Source: Paraconexibacter antarcticus
GTDB taxonomy: Bacteria > Actinomycetota > Thermoleophilia > Solirubrobacterales > Solirubrobacteraceae
Direction of reading: 5' to 3'
Length of the DNA: 64,000 nucleotides
Assembly: GCF_024220175.1 (NCBI RefSeq)
Contig: NZ_CP098502.1
Coordinates: forward strand, 1,612,001-1,676,000
Shown: positions 26,137 to 35,044 of the stretch, piece after piece
Layout of the letters: each line of letters opens with the position of its first letter
Position numbering within the stretch: the first letter of the stretch is position 1
Program-made: the position numbers and the translations under genes
Notes under the pieces: generated by a model
Database searches by the model: none
The model's input: the letters and a program-made list of their open reading frames with translations, nothing else
Told to the model about the DNA's origin: nothing

Positions 26137-26538
26137 ATGCCGGTCTATGGGAGCGCCGACGAGGTCTACACTTACGTCGGAGGAGCATTCCGCGAAGCAG
26201 CCGCACAACCGGAGATCGCCGCGCAGTTCGCCGCCGTCGGCTCGACTCTCTGCATGCACTGCACCGACCCCGACGCGGCCATCACAATCCGGCTGGCCGA
26301 CCCGGTGGAGGTCATCACCGGCGACGACGGCGAAAGCGCGGAGATCCACCTATACCTGAAGGCGGACGACGCTGATCGCTTTCTTCGCGGAACCCTGAAC
26401 ATCCCGATGGCGATGGTGAAGCGGCAGGTCCGCGCAAGCGGTCCGATCGATGCCGTCCTGAAGCTGGTCCCGGCGACCAAGCCGCTGATCCCGATCTACG
26501 AGCGTCTGACCGCATCCCGTCCGGCCGCGGCAACGTGA
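26137..26538 (+). CDS. SCP2 sterol-binding domain protein
   Basis: This 133-residue soluble protein looks like a single SCP2 domain: a helix at residues about 5-30, a sheet (DAAITIRLADPVEVITGD and SAEIHLYLKADDADRF), and a hydrophobic C-terminal helix. SCP2 proteins bind sterols, fatty acids or acyl-CoA in a cavity. GGAG lies nine bases before the ATG at 26137; an in-frame ATG further upstream (26080) has no such site and overlaps the candidate operator. It is the first gene of the mce transport operon, so it may accept imported lipid on the cytoplasmic side. Confidence 0.7.
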   Translation: MPVYGSADEVYTYVGGAFREAAAQPEIAAQFAAVGSTLCMHCTDPDAAITIRLADPVEVITGDDGESAEIHLYLKADDADRFLRGTLNIPMAMVKRQVRASGPIDAVLKLVPATKPLIPIYERLTASRPAAAT

Positions 26539-26641
26539 CGCAGTCGTGGTCGTCGACGCACCGACGACGGTCGATCCTGGTACCCGCGCCGCTGCCGACC
26601 CCTCGGTGTACGATCGTTTGCATGGGCACGAGGCCTCCAGG

Positions 26642-27628
26642 ATGAGCGAACCGTCTGCCGACGGCTTGACGGGCGAGGAGCGATTCGTCGGCGTAGGCCT
26701 TGACTTCACACGCGAACTCGGCCCGGTCCCCGGGCGTTACGTGGTGGCACGACCCGACAGCGCTCGTCCTTCGACCGCACTCACGGCCGGGGCGGTGGCT
26801 GACCGCGGCGCAGACGTGCTGGTGATCTCCCAGGTCGGGGCGCCGCTGTTGCCCGAGCGGCGGCTGCCGCTGCGTCGTCGTGCCCGACCGGTACGCGGCG
26901 ACGACGCAGCGGACCCCGTATGGCTCACACGCATCACCTACCTCCGTGGAGACCACGTGCGCCGGGATCAGCGCAGCGCCCGTGCCGCGCTCGACACCGT
27001 CCGCGGCGATCGGGACTTGCAGGAGGAACTCGTAACGGCGGCGGTGCTGGTGACCAACACCGCGATCCGCGCCCATCGCGTGGCGGTCGGGGACCCGACA
27101 CTGCCCGAGATCGGCGTCGCCGCGGCGCGTCGCATCCGGATCGGCGCCGGCTCGGCCGACGAGGTCGCCCGCGGGCGGTTCGCGGACGCGATCGCCCTGA
27201 CGACGCCGAACGCCGCGGACTGGCATTCGAGCATGCCTCCGGCCGAGGCGCTTTCGGCGGTACTCGCCGGACGCATCCCGCTGCTCGAGGCCGACGAGCT
27301 CATTCTGCGTGTGGCAGGAGATCTCGGGGCGCGCCGCACACGACTCGCGGCCCTCGGGCTGCCGACCGCGATCGAGTTGCTGCTCGAGGAAGTGCCGCGG
27401 GACGAGGCGGTGGCCGACAGTCGGACGAGGGTCGCCGCCCTGCAGACGGACGCCGGCACGCTCGCCCTCAGGACACTGGACGGTGTCCCCTGCGAGGCCG
27501 AGGAGCTTCAGTGGCTCGCCGACGCCGTTCGAAGCCTGTGGGACCTGTCGTCGAAGGCCCGCCGCCTCTTCGACCCCGATGAAGACCTGTCCGCTCTGTC
27601 CGCACCCGTAGGAGCACCGCTCGAATGA
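26642..27628 (+). CDS. Conserved-looking hypothetical protein between two SCP2-like genes
   Basis: I do not recognise this 328-residue protein. It is soluble by composition, with no signal peptide or membrane segment. It has many Arg and Ala and a helical C-terminal half; the stretch LQEELVTAAVLVTNTAIRAH near the middle is the most ordered-looking part. The ATG at 26642 is preceded by AGG, and ACGATCGT lies 25 bases upstream. Its stop overlaps the next ATG at 27625, so it is co-translated with the second SCP2-like gene and then the MlaF-type ATPase. A role in lipid hand-over or control of the transporter is inferred from position only. Confidence 0.65.
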   Translation: MSEPSADGLTGEERFVGVGLDFTRELGPVPGRYVVARPDSARPSTALTAGAVADRGADVLVISQVGAPLLPERRLPLRRRARPVRGDDAADPVWLTRITYLRGDHVRRDQRSARAALDTVRGDRDLQEELVTAAVLVTNTAIRAHRVAVGDPTLPEIGVAAARRIRIGAGSADEVARGRFADAIALTTPNAADWHSSMPPAEALSAVLAGRIPLLEADELILRVAGDLGARRTRLAALGLPTAIELLLEEVPRDEAVADSRTRVAALQTDAGTLALRTLDGVPCEAEELQWLADAVRSLWDLSSKARRLFDPDEDLSALSAPVGAPLE

Positions 27629-28053
27629 GGAGTCCGATGCCGACGTCCCCCGAAGCCATCCGGGCACAAACCGGCCCCGGGGCGCGCCTGCGTGCCGCCG
27701 TGAGCGAGGCGGCCGCCGTGCCCGAGAGCGCAGCGAGGCTTGCGGCCACCGGCATGACCGTCAGGATCATGGTGAGCGATGCGCCCGACGAGGGCGCGGT
27801 CCTGTTGTTCGACCGCGCCACCCCGATCGCCCTCGATCACGATGCCGACGATCCGGTTGCCGCCGAGATCGTGCTCCCGGAGGCGCTGCTGACACAGGTG
27901 CTGGACCGCACCGCGCGGCTCGCGGTGGCGCTGATCGACGGACGCGCGAGCTTCACCGGTCCGGTGCGCGAGTTCCTGCGGGTCTTGCCCATCCTGATCG
28001 CTCTGGCCAGCCCCCGATGCGAGTTCGAAGGCATCGAAGGAGAGTCATCATGA
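27625..28053 (+). CDS. SCP2-like lipid-binding protein
   Basis: This 142-residue soluble protein resembles an SCP2-type fold: a strand pair MTVRIMVSDAPDEGAVLLF and AEIVLPEALLTQVLDRTARL, then ALIDGRASFTGPVREFLRV. Similarity is weaker than for the gene at 26137. The start may be ATG 27625 (overlapping the previous stop) or ATG 27637, which has GAGGAG four bases upstream. Its stop overlaps the ATG of the ABC ATPase, so it is tightly coupled to the transporter. It may be a lipid carrier or a regulatory subunit comparable in position to STAS-domain MlaB; that comparison is only an inference. Confidence 0.6.
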   Translation: MRSPMPTSPEAIRAQTGPGARLRAAVSEAAAVPESAARLAATGMTVRIMVSDAPDEGAVLLFDRATPIALDHDADDPVAAEIVLPEALLTQVLDRTARLAVALIDGRASFTGPVREFLRVLPILIALASPRCEFEGIEGESS

Positions 28054-28919
28054 CCGCGTCGAGTTCACCGACCGTCCCGGACGAGCAGCGGCAGTTGCTG
28101 GATGCGGCCGCGGAGTTTCAGTACCACGAGGGCGCGATGGAGTATGAGGAGCGCACACCCGGCGAGCTGTGGTCGATCGAATGCGTGAACGTCCACAAGA
28201 AGTTCGGGCGCTTCGCCGTCCTCCAGGGTCTGAACTTCTGCATCCCCGAGGGAACGATCACGGTCGTGCTCGGTCCATCCGGCACCGGCAAGAGCGTCCT
28301 GCTCAAGCACCTGATCGGCCTGATGTTCCCCGACAAGGGCGACATCCTGGTCCACGGCCAGTCGGTGCCGCACATGACCCAGCCCGAGCTGTTGGAGATG
28401 CGCCGGCGCTTCGGAATCCTCTTCCAGGACGGTGCGCTGTTCGGGTCGATGAACGTGTTCGACAACGTCGCCTTCCCGCTGCGCCAGCACACCGACAAGT
28501 CCGAGGCACAGATCCACGCGACCGTGATGGCGCGCCTGGACGACGTGGGTCTGGCCGACGCCGGTGGCCGCATGCCCAACGAGCTCTCAGGAGGCATGCG
28601 CAAACGCGCGGGGTTTGCCCGCGCGCTCGTCATGGAACCTCAGATCGTCATGTTCGACGAGCCGGACTCGGGGCTTGACCCGGTCCGCACCACGCTGCTT
28701 TGCGAGCTGATCCAGCAGATGCACGACCTGTACGGCGGGACGTACATCCTGATCACCCACGACATCGCCACCGCCCGACAGATCGGCCAGTACATCGGTG
28801 TGCTCTGGCGGGGGCGCATTGTGCAGAGCGGCGACCGCGATCACATGTTCGACTCGCCGAACCCGTTCGTGCGCCAATTCCTCAACCGGCAGGGCCGGGG
28901 ACCCCTCGGCATGGAATGA
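28050..28919 (+). CDS. MlaF/MceG-type ABC transporter ATPase
   Basis: This 289-residue ATPase powers MCE lipid transport. It has Walker A GPSGTGKS, Q-loop GILFQDGALFGSMNVFDNVA, signature LSGGMRKRAGFARAL, Walker B IVMFDEPDSGLDP and switch His in ILITHDIATA. The residues GMRKR and SGLDP are hallmarks of the MlaF/Mkl branch. An N-terminal extension of about 40 residues and a short C-terminal tail are present. GAAGGAGAG precedes the ATG. Two hairpins (28925-28986) separate it from the yrbE genes, so the operon may be partly uncoupled here. It is the only MCE-type ATPase seen in the window. Confidence 0.92.
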   Translation: MTASSSPTVPDEQRQLLDAAAEFQYHEGAMEYEERTPGELWSIECVNVHKKFGRFAVLQGLNFCIPEGTITVVLGPSGTGKSVLLKHLIGLMFPDKGDILVHGQSVPHMTQPELLEMRRRFGILFQDGALFGSMNVFDNVAFPLRQHTDKSEAQIHATVMARLDDVGLADAGGRMPNELSGGMRKRAGFARALVMEPQIVMFDEPDSGLDPVRTTLLCELIQQMHDLYGGTYILITHDIATARQIGQYIGVLWRGRIVQSGDRDHMFDSPNPFVRQFLNRQGRGPLGME

Positions 28920-28924
28920 CCTCC

Positions 28925-28948
28925 TTAGGGGGGGGTGTATCCCCCTAA
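28925..28948 (+). terminator. Hairpin between ATPase and yrbE genes
   Basis: TTAGGGGG (28925-28932) pairs perfectly with CCCCCTAA (28941-28948) around an eight-base loop, six bases after the ATPase stop. It is AT-flanked and unusual for this DNA. It may reduce read-through into yrbE or protect the upstream mRNA. Confidence 0.5.
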
Positions 28949-28969
28949 ATCCGAGTAGCCCTGGTGGAA

Positions 28970-28986
28970 CACCGTGTGGGACGGTG
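28970..28986 (+). other. Second hairpin upstream of yrbE
   Basis: CACCGT and ACGGTG form a six-base stem around GTGGG. It lies within the 146-bp gap between the ATPase and the first yrbE gene and may belong to a leader or operator of the yrbE/mce part. Confidence 0.3.
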
Positions 28987-29065
28987 ACCGTGGCTCCGAT
29001 GGGGCCACCGGGGGAGGACGATCGGCTGACGGTTCAGCACCGCGGCCGGGCAAGGGAGAGAGAGC

Positions 29066-29944
29066 ATGGCCGTCGACAGCGCATCAGGCGCACCCGCGAT
29101 CCCGCGTGCGCGCGGCGGGAAGTTCCGCTCGCCGCAGGCCGGCGGTGTTGCAGGCAAGGGCGCCAGCATGGCTGCCGCGCTGCTCGAGGAGCTCGGCGGG
29201 ATGCTGCTGCTCACCGGCGCCACGCTCCGGGCGATGTTCACGCCGCCGTTCCCTTGGGTCGACGAGTTCCTGATCGAGAGCGTCATCTTCATGCGGCGCA
29301 CGATGATCCCCACGTTCTTCGGCGTGATCGCGCTGACCTTCGGCGCCGGTGGCATCCAGGGCGGCAACCTGCTGAACATCTTCGGCTCGGTGGATCGCCT
29401 GGGTGCGTTCTTCGCCACCCTCGCTACGCGGGAGGCCGGGCCGTGGGCGACCGGGATGATCGTCGCCGGAGTCGCCGGGACCGCCGTGTGCGCCGACCTG
29501 GGGGCGCGCAAGGTCCGGGAGGAGCTCGACGCGCTCGCGGTGCTCGGCCTCGATCCGATCAAGACCCTCGTCGTGCCGCGGTTCCTGGCGATCGGCGTGC
29601 TCACTGCGACGATGAACCTGCTGGCGATCGCGGTCTCGCTCATCGGGGGATGGGGGGCGGCCGTGCTCCTGTTCGGGGAGACGACGAGCGGCTACGTCTC
29701 GACGATGACGCTGAACTTCACGCTCCCGGATCTGCTCGGCAGCGTCCTGAAGACCTCGTCGTTCGGCTTCATGGTCGCCGTCGTCTGCTGTTACAAGGGC
29801 CTGAACGTCAAGGGCGGGTCGGTCGGCGTCGGCCGCGCGGTCAACCAGGCCGTCGTGATCGCGTTCGTCGCGATCTGGGTCTTCAACTACATGTTCACCG
29901 CGACGCTCCTGGCCGCCTTTCCCCAGACCCTGTCGCTGCGCTGA
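29066..29944 (+). CDS. YrbE/MlaE family ABC permease, first copy
   Basis: This 292-residue permease has about five membrane segments and the family pattern AGTAVCADLGARKVREELDA, followed by LAVLGLDPIKTLVVPRFLA, which forms the coupling helix for the ATPase. An extra N-terminal about 40 residues precede the first membrane helix. GGGAGAGAGAGC provides a ribosome site before ATG 29066. With the next gene it forms the heterodimeric membrane part of the MCE system. The two minus-strand mce sets lack such genes. Confidence 0.9.
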   Translation: MAVDSASGAPAIPRARGGKFRSPQAGGVAGKGASMAAALLEELGGMLLLTGATLRAMFTPPFPWVDEFLIESVIFMRRTMIPTFFGVIALTFGAGGIQGGNLLNIFGSVDRLGAFFATLATREAGPWATGMIVAGVAGTAVCADLGARKVREELDALAVLGLDPIKTLVVPRFLAIGVLTATMNLLAIAVSLIGGWGAAVLLFGETTSGYVSTMTLNFTLPDLLGSVLKTSSFGFMVAVVCCYKGLNVKGGSVGVGRAVNQAVVIAFVAIWVFNYMFTATLLAAFPQTLSLR

Positions 29945-29947
29945 ACC

Positions 29948-30829
29948 ATGGAAGCCTCGACCGCACAGACGAGCACCCCGACCGGGCCGGACGGCAAGCT
30001 CCTGCTCAACACGAGCGGCGGCGTGTCCCGTCGTGTCGGGCGCAGTCTCGCCGACCCCGTTCGCGGTCTCCTGCAGGAGACCGGCCGGATGGCCAACTTC
30101 ATGTTCCGGGCGTTCGCGGAGATCCCGCTCGCCTGGCGTTACGGCGCCGAGATCCTCAAGCAGGCCGGAGTCCTGCTCGTCGGATCCTCGGTGGTGCTCC
30201 TCGCGCTGCAGTTCGTCATCGGACTGGAATGCGGTACCGAAGGCAACTACGTCCTGCGCGGGTTCGGTGCGTCGGTGTACACCGGTGCGTTCTCGGCCCT
30301 CTGCGGCCTGCGCGAGGCGGGGCCGTTCATGTTCGGCTTCATCGCCTCGGCCAAGATCGGCGCCGGGCTCGCCGCGGAGATCGGCACGATGCGGATCAAC
30401 GAGGAGATCGACGCGATGGAGGCGCAGGGCATCAGCTCGATCCGCTACATCGTCAGCACCAGGTTGCTGGCGGCGTGGCTCGTGATCCCGTTCTGGTTCT
30501 TCGTCGGGATGGCCCTGAACTTCCTCGGCGAGTACTTCGTCATCATCATCCAGATCGGCGAGGTCTCGCTCGGCGGCTGGGCCCAGGTGCATTGGGCGTT
30601 CATCACGCCCTACGACATGTTCGTCAGCCTGTTCAAGTTCTTTACGATGGGGACGTTCGTCGTCCTGATCGGCATGTACTACGGGTACTACGCCAGCGGC
30701 GGACCCGTCGGCGTGGGGACGGCCACCGCCCGCTCGATGAGCCTGAACCTGATCCAGGTGATGGCCGTCAACGCGCTGCTGACCATGCTCGCGTGGGGCT
30801 TTGACCCCCGGATCCCGATCGGAGGCTGA
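29948..30829 (+). CDS. YrbE/MlaE family ABC permease, second copy
   Basis: This 293-residue protein is the partner permease. The coupling region reads KIGAGLAAEIGTMRINEEID, then AMEAQGISSIRYIVSTRLLAA, clearly homologous to but different from the first copy. Several membrane helices follow, ending near GVGTATARSMSLNLIQVMAVNALLTML. The gap to the preceding gene is three bases, and the first MCE gene starts two bases after its stop. The pair of different permeases is normal for actinobacterial Mce loci. Confidence 0.9.
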   Translation: MEASTAQTSTPTGPDGKLLLNTSGGVSRRVGRSLADPVRGLLQETGRMANFMFRAFAEIPLAWRYGAEILKQAGVLLVGSSVVLLALQFVIGLECGTEGNYVLRGFGASVYTGAFSALCGLREAGPFMFGFIASAKIGAGLAAEIGTMRINEEIDAMEAQGISSIRYIVSTRLLAAWLVIPFWFFVGMALNFLGEYFVIIIQIGEVSLGGWAQVHWAFITPYDMFVSLFKFFTMGTFVVLIGMYYGYYASGGPVGVGTATARSMSLNLIQVMAVNALLTMLAWGFDPRIPIGG

Positions 30830-30831
30830 CC

Positions 30832-32196
30832 GTGTCTCGCAAGCTCAGTGCGCTCCGCTGGGAGCTCGCCGGTCGACCCTGGCTGTTCATCGTCGTCGCC
30901 GCCGCGATCCCGTTCACGATCTGGGCGATCGGCACCCGCAGCGAGCCGCACCACGTGCGCGTCTCCTTCGCGGCCGCCGTCAACGTCGTCCCCGGCCTGG
31001 ACGTGCAGATCGACGGCTTCGACGTCGGCAAGATCTCCTCGGTCAAGCTCGTCGGAGAGCGAGCCGAAGTCACTCTCGGGATCAAGGACGGACGCTTCTG
31101 GCCGCTGCGACGCGGCACCACCGCCACGCTGCGCTGGCCGACCCCGGCCGGCAGCGGCACGCGCAAGGTCGACCTGAGCCCGGCGGCAAGCCCGGCACCA
31201 CCGCTTCCTGAGGGCGGCATCATCGCCGGCCGTGACGCCGCGACCCCCGTCGAGATCGATCAGGTGTTCAACACCTTCGACATGCCGACGCGGACGCATC
31301 TGCGCAGGGGACTGCAGCACACCGCGAAGACCTTCGGCGAGAACAGCGCCACGGTCCGCAAGGCTCTCGGGAGCTTCGACGAAGCGGTCGGCGCCTACCG
31401 CGATGTCTCCGGCGACCTGGCCGCGGATCGTGCCACGCTGCGCACCCTGGTGGGCTCGACCGCCGGGGTGATGCGGCGTCTGGCCCCGCACGAGCGGGCG
31501 ATCAGTGACCTGGTCACCGTCGCGAACCGCACACTCGCGACGTTCGCCGACCACTCCAGTCGGCTGCAGGCCTCCATCACGAAGTTCCCGGGCACGCTGC
31601 AGGAGTCGCGCACGACCCTCGCCCGGCTGGACTCGAGCGTGGCGAAGGTCAGCGACCTGGTGACCGATCTTCGACCGGGAGCCAGGACCCTCGCGGACTT
31701 CGCGCGCTCCGCCGGCCCGACGCTCGCCGCGCTGCGCCCGACCGCGCGGCTCGGCATGAAGGTCACCGACCAGCTGCGGACCGACGCCCCGCAGCTCACC
31801 CGCGCCCTCGCGGCCGGGCAGCCGCTGATGGCCAACACGCGTTCGATCCTCACCCGGGCGGAGCCGATGCTCGAGTGCCTGCGGCCTTACACCCCAGAGG
31901 CCGCCGGGGTCGCGGTCCTGTGGGGGAGCTGGACCAAGAACTACAACCCCAAGCTCGCCGGTGGACGCTTCCACGAGGCGCAGGACCACTATGCCCGCGT
32001 GCTCGTCGAGGGTAGCCCGACCAGCTTCCACGCGTATCCGAAGGGCACCTCCAGCCAGATCCAGGAGGCGCTCGGCAAGAAGTACGCCATGCCCCGACCG
32101 CCGGGACTGGGCGTTGGAAAGCCGTGGTTCCTGCCGCAGTGCGGCGTGACCGAAGCGGGCCTCGATCCCACAAAGGATCCGGAGCACACCAGATGA
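30832..32196 (+). CDS. MCE family protein, first of locus 1
   Basis: This 454-residue protein has an N-terminal membrane anchor (WLFIVVAAAIPFTIWAIG) and one MlaD-type MCE domain at residues about 40-125, with VPGLDVQIDGFDVGKISSVKL. A long helical region with repeated Leu/Ala/Arg heptads follows to about residue 345, ending in a soluble tail. GTG 30832 follows GGAGG. MCE proteins assemble into a hexameric tube carrying lipid from the outer envelope to the YrbE permease. The stop overlaps the next ATG. Confidence 0.88.
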   Translation: MSRKLSALRWELAGRPWLFIVVAAAIPFTIWAIGTRSEPHHVRVSFAAAVNVVPGLDVQIDGFDVGKISSVKLVGERAEVTLGIKDGRFWPLRRGTTATLRWPTPAGSGTRKVDLSPAASPAPPLPEGGIIAGRDAATPVEIDQVFNTFDMPTRTHLRRGLQHTAKTFGENSATVRKALGSFDEAVGAYRDVSGDLAADRATLRTLVGSTAGVMRRLAPHERAISDLVTVANRTLATFADHSSRLQASITKFPGTLQESRTTLARLDSSVAKVSDLVTDLRPGARTLADFARSAGPTLAALRPTARLGMKVTDQLRTDAPQLTRALAAGQPLMANTRSILTRAEPMLECLRPYTPEAAGVAVLWGSWTKNYNPKLAGGRFHEAQDHYARVLVEGSPTSFHAYPKGTSSQIQEALGKKYAMPRPPGLGVGKPWFLPQCGVTEAGLDPTKDPEHTR

Positions 32197-33746
32197 GCCG
32201 GCTCCTCGCACCGCTCCTGCTCGCGCTCGCCGTGCTCGCCGCGATCATCGTCCTCGCCGGCTCCGGTAAGTCGGCGTACACGCTGAAGATGCGCGTGGCG
32301 ACCGCCGACGGCCTCGTCGCCGACCAAGACGTGAAGATCGACGGCGTGCGCGCCGGGAAGGTGACCGCCGTCAAACTCGCGCGTGACGACACGGCCGAGA
32401 TCACGATGCAGATGGACCCGTCCGCCGCCCCGGTCGGGCTCGATGCCCGGACCCGCATTCGCAGCGTCAGCGTCCTCGGCGAGAAGTACATCGAGATGCA
32501 GCCCGGCCACACCGACCGGCCCGCGCCGTCGGGAACGTGGGTCAAAGCCGACGCGGCCGCCCCGGTCGACCTCGACGACGTGCTCAACACCCTTGACTCA
32601 GGCACCCGGGCACGGCTGCGCATCATCCTCGCTGAGGGCGGCACCGCCCTCACCGGCCGCGGCGACGCCGTTCGGCGTCTGCTGATCTCACTCCCGAACG
32701 GCATGAACCAGCTCGGGCAGGTCCTCGATCAGGCCACCGCCGACACCGCCGGCCTCAAGCGCGTCGTGAACGCCGGCGACCGCGTCATCTCGACCCTCAC
32801 CCCACGCCGGCACGAGCTCGGCCAGCTCGTTCAGGAGGCCGACGGGGCCCTGCAGGCGACCGCCGATCGTCGTGCTGCGCTCGGCGCAGCGGTCGGACAG
32901 GCACCTTCCGCCCTCGCTCAGTTGCGTCGATCTCTCGGCCTCCTGGAGCAGGCGTCGACCAACCTGCAGCCCGCAGCCGACCAACTGCGGCGCTCCGCGG
33001 CACCCATCGGCAGCACCCTGAAGGCCCTGCCGCAGTTCAGCCGCGACGCCACCCCGACACTGGACAAGGCCCGAGCGGCCGCGCCCGACCTGGCCAAGCT
33101 CGCCCGTGGCGTGCAGCCGACCCTCCGGAAGCTCCAACCGGTCGCCAAGAAGCTGCATGCCACGCTTGCGCAGGCCGACCCGCTCGTGCAAGGGCTCGAC
33201 AAGGGCCTGGCCGACGACGCGCTGTACTTCCTGCAGACCTGGGCGCGCGTCACCGCCCGATCCGACGGCCTCAGCCATCTCTTCGGCGCCCAGATCACGA
33301 TCACCGAAGACACCGTGCGGATGATCACCGACCGCGTCCTCTCCGGCAGCAACGCCAACGACCCGCCGCAGCAACGCAAGAACGGGCGCCCGCAGGCTCC
33401 CGCGTCATCCCCAACCTCCACGCCCCAATCGTTGATCCCGAAGCCCAAGCTGCCCGCGGTCAAGCCGCTGGTGTGCAAGGCCCTCGGCGATGTCACCAAG
33501 GGCGTGAACGGCGTCCTCGGTCAGCTCACCGGCGGCAAGCGGCCGCCCGCCGCCTTGCCCGGCGGTGGCGCGTGTAACGGGCAGCCGCCAGCGCCGAAGC
33601 CCACGCCCAAGAAGGCTCTCGGCGACGCCGTCAGCGGACTGCTCAGCGGAGCAAAGCACGGTGCAGCGCCGGACCCGAAGGCACCGGACGGCGCCACATC
33701 CGGCTCCGACATCCCCGCGCTTCTCGACTACCTCTTCGGCTCATGA
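32193..33746 (+). CDS. MCE family protein, second of locus 1
   Basis: This 517-residue protein has a short N-terminal hydrophobic anchor (LLAPLLLALAVLAAIIVLA) and an MCE domain with ATADGLVADQDVKIDGVRAG and VLGEKYIEMQPG. The helical tube region runs to about residue 395. Its last 120 residues are rich in Pro, Lys and Gly and probably disordered, longer than in the neighbours. The ATG at 32193 overlaps the previous stop; an in-frame start further upstream reads through that gene and was rejected. Confidence 0.87.
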   Translation: MSRLLAPLLLALAVLAAIIVLAGSGKSAYTLKMRVATADGLVADQDVKIDGVRAGKVTAVKLARDDTAEITMQMDPSAAPVGLDARTRIRSVSVLGEKYIEMQPGHTDRPAPSGTWVKADAAAPVDLDDVLNTLDSGTRARLRIILAEGGTALTGRGDAVRRLLISLPNGMNQLGQVLDQATADTAGLKRVVNAGDRVISTLTPRRHELGQLVQEADGALQATADRRAALGAAVGQAPSALAQLRRSLGLLEQASTNLQPAADQLRRSAAPIGSTLKALPQFSRDATPTLDKARAAAPDLAKLARGVQPTLRKLQPVAKKLHATLAQADPLVQGLDKGLADDALYFLQTWARVTARSDGLSHLFGAQITITEDTVRMITDRVLSGSNANDPPQQRKNGRPQAPASSPTSTPQSLIPKPKLPAVKPLVCKALGDVTKGVNGVLGQLTGGKRPPAALPGGGACNGQPPAPKPTPKKALGDAVSGLLSGAKHGAAPDPKAPDGATSGSDIPALLDYLFGS

Positions 33747-35044
33747 TCGCCAGGCTCGCACGCCACTCCCCACGCCGGCGGGAAGTCAGCAAGACCACGC
33801 CGCGGTGGGTGGTCCTCGCGGCCGGGGCAGCGGGCGTCGTCGTGCTCCTCGCGCTCGCCCTGATCGGCTACTTCGCGCCGAACGGCCTGCCGCTGCACAG
33901 CTACTACACCCTCCAGGGTCAGTTCGCCCGAGCCGACGGCCTGGTCAGCCACACGGACGTCAAGCTCGACGGCAAGCGCGTGGGCCAGGTGCTTCACGCG
34001 CGCATTCAGAACGGCCGTGCCGTCGCCGAACTCCAACTCGACACCAGCATCCGGCCGCTGCGCACGGACTCGATCCTGCGTGTGCGTCCACGTGGCCTGC
34101 TCGGCGTCGTCTACGTCGAGATCGTCCCGGGCCAGCACGGCGCGCTGCTGGCCGACGGGGCACGGATCGGTAGCGGCGTCGGCAACAGCAGCAGCAGCAC
34201 CGTGCAGCTGGACGACGTGCTCTCGACCTTCGACCGCCGCACCCGCACCCGCGCCCAGACCCTCCTCGACGAACTCGGTAAGGGCGTCGCCGGACGCGGC
34301 GAGGACGTCAACAAGCTCCTCGCCCAAGCCCCGGGATACGTCGACGACATCGCCGTCACCGCCGCCGCCGTCAACGCGCGACCAGGCTCACCGGCCCGGT
34401 TCGTCCACGGAGCGGCCCGCGCCTTCGACGGCCTCGCACCCGTCGCCCCCGACCTCGCCGCGTCACTGGACCCTTCAGCCCGGTCCTTCGCCCCGTTCGC
34501 CGATCGCGCCGACGACTGGCGCGCGTCCCTGCAGGCGGCGCCGGTGACGTTGAGCACCGTCCGCAACGGGCTGCGCGCCACCGACCCGCTGCTGGTCAGC
34601 ATCAGCCGACTGACGCATCAGTTGACTGCCACGCTGAAGCCCGCACCGGCCGCCTTCCGCGACACCGGCGCGTTCATGCGGACCGCACGCCCCGCACTGC
34701 GACGCGTCCCGCCGACCTTGAAGCTCGCCCGCGCAGCGACCGACCCGACGGTCACGCTCGCCGCACACCTGAACGCCCAGCTGCCACTGGTGTCGGCCAC
34801 CCTCAAACCGGCACTGCCGATCGTCACGACACTCGGGCCGCGAACCTGCGACTTCCGCAACTTCCTCGGCCACTGGGCCGGCATGGATGCCCTCGGAGAC
34901 GAAGGACTCAACTACCTCCGCGCCACCGTGACCATCGGCAACGACGAGGCCCTCGGCACCTACAAGGACAAGCAGCCGCTCACGCACTCAAACCCCTACC
35001 CGGCGCCATGCGAAGCCGGCTACGAGTTCCTGAAGAACAAATGA
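33743..35044 (+). CDS. MCE family protein, third of locus 1
   Basis: This 433-residue protein has an N-terminal anchor (VVLAAGAAGVVVLLALALIG) and an MCE domain (ADGLVSHTDVKLDGKRVGQV, then LGVVYVEIVPG). The helical region is followed by CDFRNFLGHWAGMDALGDEG, a C-terminal motif with one Cys. Start and stop overlap the neighbouring genes by four bases, so the six MCE proteins are made in coupled fashion. Confidence 0.87.
   Translation: MIARLARHSPRRREVSKTTPRWVVLAAGAAGVVVLLALALIGYFAPNGLPLHSYYTLQGQFARADGLVSHTDVKLDGKRVGQVLHARIQNGRAVAELQLDTSIRPLRTDSILRVRPRGLLGVVYVEIVPGQHGALLADGARIGSGVGNSSSSTVQLDDVLSTFDRRTRTRAQTLLDELGKGVAGRGEDVNKLLAQAPGYVDDIAVTAAAVNARPGSPARFVHGAARAFDGLAPVAPDLAASLDPSARSFAPFADRADDWRASLQAAPVTLSTVRNGLRATDPLLVSISRLTHQLTATLKPAPAAFRDTGAFMRTARPALRRVPPTLKLARAATDPTVTLAAHLNAQLPLVSATLKPALPIVTTLGPRTCDFRNFLGHWAGMDALGDEGLNYLRATVTIGNDEALGTYKDKQPLTHSNPYPAPCEAGYEFLKNK

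Noticed and set aside
28798..30804. Plus-strand open frame of about 670 codons across the yrbE genes
   Set aside because: It is a shadow frame, rich in Arg and Gly, crossing two well-supported permease genes and the hairpin region.
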